A stretch of DNA of 10,734 bases, taken from NCBI GenBank assembly GCA_029942205.1, contig JAOZTL010000055.1, forward strand, positions 1 through 10,734, given 5' to 3'. Source of the DNA: Bacteroidales bacterium (lineage in GTDB: Bacteria; Bacteroidota; Bacteroidia; Bacteroidales; JAOZTL01). Positions within the stretch are counted from its first letter, which is position 1. Each line of letters opens with the position of its first letter. Below are positions 1-4,080 of the stretch, in pieces. Position numbers and translations under genes: made by a program. Under the pieces are notes generated by a model. It did not search any database. It was not told where the DNA came from and saw only the letters and a program-made list of their open reading frames with translations.

Positions 1-105
1 GATGCGGGGGTGCGGTTTCAATAAAAGATGATTGGTGGATTCTTCAAATGAAAAATAAGTTCCAATCTTATCCTGTATTCGGCGTTTTTGGGCTGGTGTG
101 AGCAT
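1..105 (-). CDS. Unrecognised protein, N-terminal 35 residues only
   Basis: The minus strand is open from an ATG at 105-103 to the window edge, giving 35 residues that begin MLTPAQKRRIQDKIG and end in LKPHPRI. An in-frame TAA at 138-136 and no other ATG in between make 105 the natural start. The codons read like real coding sequence: a charged amphipathic start, then FSFEESTNHLLLKPHPRI. I do not recognise a family from this fragment. The gene runs off the left edge, so its length and function cannot be judged. Its leader (106-135) contains a small perfect hairpin, GGTC-TTCT-GACC, resembling the hairpins found at gene ends elsewhere in the window. Confidence 0.6.
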   Translation of the reverse strand, partial: MLTPAQKRRIQDKIGTYFSFEESTNHLLLKPHPRI

Positions 106-123
106 GTTATAAGTTAAGTAAAT

Positions 124-135
124 GGTCTTCTGACC
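124..135. repeat. Small hairpin GGTC-TTCT-GACC
   Basis: A perfect 4-bp stem with a TTCT loop, followed on the plus strand by TTAGTTTTT. The loop and stem resemble the hairpin part of the 3'-end element (AGGTC-TTC-GATCT at 1502-1514), but the conserved GATGTTGCTTACGCA block is not present. It may be a degenerate copy or chance. Confidence 0.35.
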
Positions 136-267
136 TTAGTTTTTCTCAAATATACAGTTTTTTTGAAGAACAACCATAAAAAATAAATATTTATTACTTA
201 TCAATATGGCTAGTGATTACAGAAAAACTCAACGAACTATTGCATAACAATAGTCCAAAATAATAAA

Positions 268-282
268 ACAGACAAAGTCTGT
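268..282. repeat. Small hairpin ACAGAC-AAA-GTCTGT
   Basis: A perfect 6-bp stem with an AAA loop in a gene-free region, followed by ATTTT on the plus strand. Read on the minus strand it has a TTT loop followed by TTTATTATTTTGG, loosely like the minus-strand hairpins at 3466-3478 and 4069-4080. Assignment to the same family is tentative. Confidence 0.35.
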
Positions 283-499
283 ATTTTCACAAAAACACAA
301 AAAATTGTTCTGCTTACAAAACAAAAAAAGCGTTTTTTATTCTGTATAGAAAACAATAATCGTCTTTTTTATTCTATTGACAGAACAAAAACAGAAAAAT
401 AGTTTGAATTTCTACTAGCTATTTTAAAATTCAATTAACATAACAGATTTTTTCTCAAAAGATAGAATCTTATCGCTTTTTTTTTATATTTGTCGCTTC

Positions 500-608
500 A
501 AAAAGTCTTCGTTCTTTTTGATGTTGCATACACTCTGGTGCAAAAACGATTACAATCAATAACTTATCGAAAAATAAATATACGATTAATTTTGTCCACT
601 CATTTAAG
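500..608 (+). repeat. Long dispersed repeat, copy R1 (upstream of lipid kinase 1)
   Basis: About 109 bp that align with 1500-1603 and 6880-6985. The blocks in order are: AAAAAG and CTTTTT arms around a loop containing TCTTCG (500-519), GATGTTGCATACACT (520-534), CAATCAATAACTTATCG (554-570) and TTAATTTTGTCC (586-597). Unlike the other long copies it does not follow a visible stop codon. It lies upstream of lipid kinase 1, and its right end supplies that gene's -7-like box. With R2 it flanks lipid kinase 1 as direct repeats. Confidence 0.7.
587..594 (+). promoter_or_regulatory. Candidate -7 box TAATTTTG for lipid kinase 1
   Basis: TAATTTTG matches the Bacteroidota sigma-factor -7 consensus TAnnTTTG and lies 17 nt before the ATG at 612. 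No TTG is seen at the expected -33 spacing, so only the -7 half is supported. The box is part of repeat copy R1; the matching block in R2 and R3 reads TAATTTTA. Confidence 0.4.
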
Positions 609-611
609 AAC

Positions 612-1502
612 ATGAAAATATTATTGATTTATAATAAAAAAACGGCTCACAAAATTTCAGAAAAGAAACTGGATCAAGTACTTGATCTGCTACAAAAAGC
701 CAATATTGATTACGATATTCAGTTTACAAAATACTCTCGTCATGCAATTGAGATCGTGGCGCAAGCCGATTTTGCCAATTACGACGGTATTATTGCTGCT
801 GGTGGCGATGGCACTTTGTTTGAAATCATCAACGGATATTTTCAAAATACCTCGCCACGTCGCCCTCCTATCGGAATTATCCCCGTAGGCACTGGCAATG
901 CGTTTGCTCGAGACATCGGATTCACCAAGCCCGATCTGAAAAAAGCCGTTGCAATTATCCAAAACCAAAAAATACGCAAAATTGATGTCGGGCAATTTAC
1001 CACAAAAGGAAAAACATGCTATTACTTGAATATTCTTGGGATGGGATTTGTAACCGACGTAACCGAAACTGCTTTGCATTTCAAAATCTTTGGTAATTTT
1101 GCTTACACCATTGGCGTTTTTCACCGCTTGCTGTCCTTGAAAAGCGACAAGCTGTATATCGAAATCGATGGTGAAAACTACGAATACGATCAGCACATGG
1201 TGGAAGTATCCAACTCTCGCTACACCGCAAACTACCTGATGGCACCCAACGCTAGCCTCGATGATGGTTTGCTGGATCTTACGATTGCAAAAAAAATGTC
1301 TCGCCTACGGTTACTGAAGCTTTTTTCGTTAATCTTCAAAGGTGAGCATATTTTTGCCGATGAAGTAGAAACTTTTCAAGCCAAAAACATAAAAATACGC
1401 TACGACAGTATCCGCAAAACATCGCCCGATGGCGAACTCGAAGGCGAAACGCCCATCGAAATAACTTGTTTGCCACAAGCTGTCGAAATGTTTATTTTGT
1501 AA
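612..1502 (+). CDS. YegS/DagK-like lipid kinase (lipid kinase 1)
   Basis: A 296-residue protein of the diacylglycerol kinase catalytic family, which uses ATP to phosphorylate diacylglycerol or a related lipid at the inner face of the membrane. The nucleotide-binding motif GGDGT is at residues 64-68 and continues as LFEIING. The second glycine-rich motif, PVGTGNAFAR, is at 91-100. The C-terminal conserved DGE is at 273-275. The length is normal for the family. The usual N-terminal NPxSG is replaced by NKKTA at 8-12; E. coli YegS, as I recall it, also lacks this motif, so the change points to a YegS-like subgroup rather than loss of activity. The lipid substrate cannot be read from the sequence. 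The ATG at 612 places the first beta-strand (KILLIYN) right at the N-terminus as in relatives. The plsC-like gene follows 206 nt later, with a terminator-like hairpin between them. Confidence 0.9.
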   Translation: MKILLIYNKKTAHKISEKKLDQVLDLLQKANIDYDIQFTKYSRHAIEIVAQADFANYDGIIAAGGDGTLFEIINGYFQNTSPRRPPIGIIPVGTGNAFARDIGFTKPDLKKAVAIIQNQKIRKIDVGQFTTKGKTCYYLNILGMGFVTDVTETALHFKIFGNFAYTIGVFHRLLSLKSDKLYIEIDGENYEYDQHMVEVSNSRYTANYLMAPNASLDDGLLDLTIAKKMSRLRLLKLFSLIFKGEHIFADEVETFQAKNIKIRYDSIRKTSPDGELEGETPIEITCLPQAVEMFIL

Positions 1503-1603
1503 GGTCTTCGATCTTTTTATGTTGCTTACACACGAGTGCAAAAGTTCTATTAATCAATGATTTATGCAAATATAATTTCCAACTTAATTTTATCTACTTA
1601 TTC
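1500..1603 (+). repeat. Long dispersed repeat, copy R2, starting at the lipid kinase 1 stop
   Basis: Begins in the TAA stop codon. Order of blocks: hairpin AGGTC-TTC-GATCT (1502-1514) and a T-run, then ATGTTGCTTACACACGAGTG (1519-1538), TTAATCAATGATTTATG (1550-1566) and CCAACTTAATTTTATC (1579-1594). It aligns with 6880-6985 over its whole length with few gaps, far better than the two upstream lipid kinase proteins resemble each other. Confidence 0.8.
1501..1518 (+). terminator. Terminator-like hairpin after lipid kinase 1
   Basis: A 5-bp stem AGGTC/GATCT with one G-U pair and a TTC loop, followed by TTTT. The first stem base is the last base of the stop codon. The stem is short for an intrinsic terminator, so efficiency is uncertain. 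Confidence 0.45.
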
Positions 1604-1631
1604 AAAAAAATCGTAAGATTTTATTCTTTCG

Positions 1632-1694
1632 ACTATTTACTTTTCACTTTTTACTATTCACTTTTTACTTTTTACTTTTTACTTTTTACTTTTT
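1632..1694 (+). repeat. Heptanucleotide tandem repeat (ACTTTTT), nine units
   Basis: Exactly nine 7-nt units: ACTATTT, ACTTTTC, ACTTTTT, ACTATTC, then five perfect ACTTTTT units at 1660-1694. The array ends 14 nt before the plsC-like ATG at 1709. The perfect part is next to the gene and the degenerate part is farther away. A simple repeat of this kind can change copy number by slippage, which here would alter promoter or leader spacing rather than the protein. Confidence 0.9.
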
Positions 1695-1708
1695 ACTCAA
1701 AACAAATT

Positions 1709-2422
1709 ATGAAATATTTATACGCCGCTTATGTCTGGATTTTTGGCGTTGCTGTTTTTATGATTATCGCCACCATTTCGATTATCGGAATTGTTGTTAC
1801 TTCGCCCAGAATATTTTCCCCAGTATTCAAGTTTCTGCTCCGTATACTCATCAAATTGATGTTTATTCGAGTCGAAATAACGGGTAAAGAAAAATACGAT
1901 AAAACAAAAACGTATCTCATCATGCCCAATCATGTGAGCTTTATGGATGCCGTATTTTTGTCGGCATACTTACCTAGCCACACCATTGCGATAGAAGAAA
2001 AATCGCATTTCAAATGGCCATTTTATGGCTGGCTCACGTTCTTGCACGGCAATGTCCCGATTAATCGTACCAGCATCATTGGATCTAAAAAAAGCTTTGA
2101 ATTGGGTCTCAAAAAACTCGAAAGTGGAATCAATCTAATTATTTTTCCTGAAGGAGGACGTACCGTAAATGGAAAAATGCGCCCGTTTAAGAAACTTCCT
2201 TTCATGATGGCACAACAATCTACCAAAGACATTATGCCTATCGGGATGGAGGGAATCTATGAGATGAACAACAAGAATTCGTATTTAATAAAGCCAATCA
2301 AGATTCGGTTTAGCTTTGGCGATCCAATACCAAATGCAACTGTAATTGCACTCGAAAACGAGGAATTGGTTAGCACCACAAGAAGTCGCATACTCGAAAT
2401 GCTTGACGAAGGAGAGGCGTAA
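1709..2422 (+). CDS. plsC: 1-acyl-sn-glycerol-3-phosphate acyltransferase (PlsC family)
   Basis: A 237-residue membrane-bound acyltransferase that most likely transfers an acyl chain to lysophosphatidic acid, giving phosphatidic acid for phospholipid synthesis. A hydrophobic N-terminal segment (about residues 4-28) anchors it. The catalytic HX4D motif is NHVSFMD, with H75 and D80. The second block is GNVPINR. The third, FPEGGRT (146-152, E148), is the substrate-phosphate-binding motif of the family. I chose the ATG at 1709 because the frame upstream runs through the heptanucleotide repeat, translating as low-complexity Phe/Tyr/Leu, and would overlap the upstream gene. Related acyltransferases acting on ornithine lipids or other acceptors share these motifs, so the exact acceptor is inferred. 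It lies on the same strand as lipid kinase 1, but repeat R2 and the tandem repeat separate them, so co-transcription is doubtful. Confidence 0.9.
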   Translation: MKYLYAAYVWIFGVAVFMIIATISIIGIVVTSPRIFSPVFKFLLRILIKLMFIRVEITGKEKYDKTKTYLIMPNHVSFMDAVFLSAYLPSHTIAIEEKSHFKWPFYGWLTFLHGNVPINRTSIIGSKKSFELGLKKLESGINLIIFPEGGRTVNGKMRPFKKLPFMMAQQSTKDIMPIGMEGIYEMNNKNSYLIKPIKIRFSFGDPIPNATVIALENEELVSTTRSRILEMLDEGEA

Positions 2423-2460
2423 TCTTTAAAATTTTTATACTTCAATAAACAACACAAATA

Positions 2461-2496
2461 ACACGGAGTGATTGGTGTTGCTTACGTAATCCTGTA
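2461..2496 (+). repeat. 3'-end element copy after plsC (+ orientation)
   Basis: Hairpin CAC-GGA-GTG (2462-2470), then ATTGGTGTTGCTTACGTAAT. It is 38 nt past the plsC stop. The loop is GGA rather than TTC. It forms the left half of the large inverted repeat with the minus-strand copy at 2507-2546. Confidence 0.7.
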
Positions 2497-2529
2497 AACT
2501 ACAAGATACAGGATTGCGTAAGCAACATC
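2474..2529. terminator. 23-bp inverted repeat between convergent plsC and DUF302 genes
   Basis: Arms 2474-2496 and 2507-2529 with a 10-nt loop. Read on the plus strand the stem pairs over its full 23 bp if two G-U pairs are allowed; its core pairs GTTGCTTACG and CGTAAGCAAC. It sits between two convergent stop codons (2422 and 2546) and could serve as a two-way terminator or 3'-end-protecting hairpin. It has no T-run directly after the stem, so it is not a textbook intrinsic terminator. Confidence 0.65.
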
Positions 2530-2546
2530 AAATAACACGAAGTGCC
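2507..2546 (-). repeat. 3'-end element copy after the DUF302 gene (- orientation)
   Basis: Read on the minus strand directly after the TAG stop: stem CAC/GTG (extended by G-U pairs) around TTC, then ATTTGATGTTGCTTACGCAA. The conserved block matches the copy at 7022-7052 exactly (GATGTTGCTTACGCAA), while the stem bases differ but still pair. Confidence 0.75.
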
Positions 2547-3031
2547 TATTCTTCTACTTTCAAAATAACTTTCATTATTTCTTCGCTTTCTCTCGAAGCA
2601 TCTCCCATTACTTCAATCACCAAATCGCTCATCATTTGCGCCATTAGTCCCGAGTTCATTCGTGAGATGTAAGTTTTTCCATCATTTTTTTCGTAAATAG
2701 CAATACGACAAGGCATCAACGAAGCAACAATGCGATCATCATCTGCCAATAATATTTTGCTTGCATGCGATGGATGACAAATCTCATAAACTCTTGCTTC
2801 TTTTACGTCGTATCCAAATTTTGTCATTGTTTTTTTCAAATCGTGTACTGCTGGTGTAGACCAACCGTTGTCTTTGATCGATTGCTCTAATTTTGTTGCT
2901 GTTTCGGCAAATTCAAACTTAGATTCGTCTTCCATCATCATCATGCCTGGAGCCATTGCGTACATAATGTATCCCATCAAAAAAGCTCCTAATACCAAGC
3001 CAATAAGGCCACTCAAAATTGTTTTTTTCAT
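2546..3031 (-). CDS. Membrane-anchored DUF302 domain protein
   Basis: 161 residues. An N-terminal hydrophobic helix (about residues 5-27) is followed by a Met-rich stretch (MMMMED) and a DUF302 domain filling most of the rest. The family signature is visible: VYEICHPSHASKILLADDD, then ASLMPCRIAIYE, then GKTYISRMNSGLMAQMM. C85, H86, H89 and C108 are possible metal or redox residues, but DUF302 has no established biochemical role, so no reaction is assigned. The helix lacks a clear cleavage site or lipobox, so the domain is probably tethered outside the cytoplasmic membrane. The gene is divergent from the MarR-family gene, with a palindromic operator candidate in its leader, and is probably controlled by that regulator. 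Confidence 0.85.
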   Translation of the reverse strand: MKKTILSGLIGLVLGAFLMGYIMYAMAPGMMMMEDESKFEFAETATKLEQSIKDNGWSTPAVHDLKKTMTKFGYDVKEARVYEICHPSHASKILLADDDRIVASLMPCRIAIYEKNDGKTYISRMNSGLMAQMMSDLVIEVMGDASRESEEIMKVILKVEE

Positions 3032-3111
3032 AATTTTTGCTTTGATCTAAAATTGATCTGTTTTTAATTATTAATAAATAAATTTTCAACCTTTATTTTC
3101 TACATACAACT

Positions 3112-3126
3112 ATTGCTAATAGCAAT
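3112..3126. promoter_or_regulatory. Palindromic operator candidate for the MarR-family regulator
   Basis: ATTGCTA-A-TAGCAAT is a perfect inverted repeat with 7-bp arms and one central base. Its TTGC...GCAA core resembles known MarR operators. It lies just downstream of the -7-like box of the DUF302 gene, where a bound repressor would block transcription, and between that gene and the divergent marR-like gene. The regulator-site pairing is inferred from position and shape. Confidence 0.55.
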
Positions 3127-3138
3127 TATTTACAGGTG

Positions 3139-3146
3139 CAAATTTA
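3139..3146 (-). promoter_or_regulatory. Candidate -7 box TAAATTTG for the DUF302 gene
   Basis: On the minus strand TAAATTTG matches TAnnTTTG. It would start transcription near 3132, giving a leader of about 100 nt with the palindrome at its very beginning. No TTG is present at the -33 position. Confidence 0.4.
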
Positions 3147-3249
3147 TTTTTTATTTTTTATTTTCTATCTTTATGCCATCGTTTTTTTTATGTTATAAGG
3201 CATAAGCAGTCAAAAGTCGAAAGAGGAAAGTAAAAAAAGCACACAGAAT

Positions 3250-3426
3250 ATGAACACTAAGGAACATAAATTAAATAAGCTATAAATAAAGTTAGGTGAA
3301 CTTGCGTTGTTCTTTAACGAATTAAAAAATCTGCCAATAGCACCGCTATTAAAGGATTTTTTTAAGGAAGTTAAAGGACATAAGAACGAGTATAACTGTT
3401 ATATGTTATTTAATTTGCATTCCTAA
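3250..3426 (+). pseudogene. Possible decayed small reading frame
   Basis: Starting at the ATG at 3250, the frame reads 11 codons (MNTKEHKLNKL), a TAA, then 46 open codons to a TAA at 3424-3426. The second part begins IKLGELALFFNELKNLPI and contains LLKDFFKEVKGHKNEY. Its charged, amphipathic composition looks more like coding sequence than the surrounding intergenic DNA. I recognise no family, and an open stretch of this length can occur by chance, so this is a weak call. It could also be an intact small gene with a non-ATG start after the TAA. Confidence 0.2.
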
Positions 3427-3440
3427 AAAAATTTTACTGT

Positions 3441-3478
3441 AAAAACTACAGAAACAACTATAAATAGCACAAAGTGCT
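3441..3478 (-). repeat. Minus-oriented hairpin element abutting the marR start
   Basis: On the minus strand: stem AGCAC-TTT-GTGCT (3478-3466), then ATTTATAGTTGTTTCTGTAG. This closely parallels the sequence after the POT stop (AGCT-TTTG-AGCT, then ATTTATTGTTGTTTACTA). Here no minus-strand gene ends at this point, so the element is either an orphan copy or marks a lost gene. The stem covers the alternative GTG start at 3474. Confidence 0.5.
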
Positions 3479-3491
3479 TAAAAAGCAAGAA

Positions 3492-3899
3492 ATGGAAAGT
3501 ATAATAGATTTGGTTTGTGAATTAAAAAAAAAGTGTATCGAGAGTGATAATCAATTTATCGCAAAATTAGATATTTCCGATTCAGAATATAATTTTATGA
3601 AAGCACTTATTAATTGTAGGCATTTGAATAGCAAAGCGGTAGCAAAAAGAATGGGTTTGTCGCTATCCCGAGTCAGCCGCATACTCGATAGCATGGTACA
3701 CAAAGGCTACGTGCTACGCTGGCAAGACGAGAAAGACCGCCGCACGATCAACATCAAACTTTCGGACAAAGGCGAAGAATTAAAAATTATTATTGTTAAA
3801 TTTAGACAGGAATGCGATGATAAAATATTTGCAGCACTCCCTTATAAAGACATTCATCTTTTACAAAATAGCTTAAAAACAATTATTAGCGTTCTGTAA
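3492..3899 (+). CDS. MarR-family transcriptional regulator
   Basis: A 135-residue winged helix-turn-helix regulator of the MarR family, which binds palindromic operators as a dimer and usually represses a neighbouring or its own gene until a ligand or oxidant releases it. The helix-turn-helix is LNSKAVAKRMGLSLSRVSRI, the following helix is LDSMVHKGYVLR, and the wing carries the conserved DRR (EKDRRTINIKLSDKG). The flanking helices provide the dimer interface. The ATG at 3492 is preferred over the in-frame GTG at 3474, because the GTG sits inside a perfect hairpin (3466-3478) of the dispersed element type. The middle of the gene (about 3655-3780) is clearly GC-richer than both ends. The likely target is the divergent DUF302 gene. 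Confidence 0.88.
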   Translation: MESIIDLVCELKKKCIESDNQFIAKLDISDSEYNFMKALINCRHLNSKAVAKRMGLSLSRVSRILDSMVHKGYVLRWQDEKDRRTINIKLSDKGEELKIIIVKFRQECDDKIFAALPYKDIHLLQNSLKTIISVL

Positions 3900-3901
3900 T
3901 G

Positions 3902-3932
3902 AGGTCTTCCAACCTTTTGATGTGGCTTACGT
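3902..3932 (+). repeat. 3'-end element copy after marR
   Basis: Begins two bases after the TAA stop: stem AGGT/ACCT around CTTCCA (3902-3915), then TTTTGATGTGGCTTACGTA. It has one change in the conserved block (TGG for TTG). Confidence 0.7.
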
Positions 3933-4000
3933 ATGTTTATAGCATGAGACATATTATCATTTTTACTATAATTTCTTATCGATTTCTCTCAAAAAAAGAC

Positions 4001-4036
4001 AAAAAAAACACTGTGAAAATTCACAGTGTTTTTTTT
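4001..4036. terminator. Strong bidirectional intrinsic terminator
   Basis: ACACTGTG (4008-4015) and CACAGTGT (4022-4029) form an 8-bp stem with loop AAAATT, extendable by two A-T pairs. A run of As precedes it and a run of eight Ts ends it, so it can end transcription on both strands. It serves the convergent marR-like gene (+) and POT gene (-). Confidence 0.9.
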
Positions 4037-4080
4037 GATAAATTATTGATTAGTAAACAACAATAAATAGCTCAAAAGCT
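4037..4080 (-). repeat. Degenerate 3'-end element copy after the POT gene
   Basis: Read on the minus strand from the TAA stop: AGCT-TTTG-AGCT (4080-4069), ATTTATTGTTGTTTACTA, then ATCAATAATTTATC. The order of hairpin, GTTG-TTAC block and ATCAATAAyTTAT block is the same as in the long copies, but shorter and diverged. The strong terminator at 4001-4036 comes next. Confidence 0.55.

Larger units (their letters stand above)
106..611. other. Gene-free stretch with small hairpins and one long repeat copy
   Basis: No convincing reading frame lies in these 506 very AT-rich bases. They hold three small inverted repeats: GGTC-TTCT-GACC at 124-135, ACAGAC-AAA-GTCTGT at 268-282 (followed by ATTTT), and TTGAATTT/AAATTCAA at 404-411 and 427-434. 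The right fifth (500-608) is a copy of the long dispersed repeat. The stretch separates the divergent gene starts at 105 (-) and 612 (+), so it should hold both promoters. Only a -7-like box at 587-594 for the plus-strand gene is visible. Confidence 0.6.
3032..3491. other. Gene-free stretch between DUF302 and marR
   Basis: About 460 bases between divergent genes. From left to right they hold: a palindrome (3112-3126), a -7-like box for DUF302 (3139-3146), four degenerate heptamers (3211-3238), a possible decayed reading frame (3250-3426) containing the inverted repeat AATAGC-ACC-GCTATT (3336-3350), and a minus-oriented hairpin element that abuts the marR start (3441-3478). No intact gene or RNA gene was recognised. 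No good marR promoter is visible: TTAATTTG at 3411-3418 is one base off the -7 consensus. Confidence 0.6.

Noticed and set aside
690..1196. A 168-codon open frame on the minus strand
   Set aside because: It lies antisense inside lipid kinase 1, whose motifs are clear, and its translation shows no family features.
1466..1708. N-terminal extension of the plsC frame by 81 codons
   Set aside because: It overlaps lipid kinase 1 and runs through the heptamer array, giving low-complexity Phe/Tyr/Leu. The conserved N-terminus begins at 1709.
612..2422. Lipid kinase 1 and plsC as one operon
   Set aside because: 206 nt separate them, containing a terminator-like hairpin, a promoter-like block and a tandem repeat, so co-transcription is not supported.
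3474..3491. GTG start for marR at 3474
   Set aside because: The codon is inside a perfect 5-bp hairpin of the dispersed element type, and the ATG at 3492 gives a normal MarR length.
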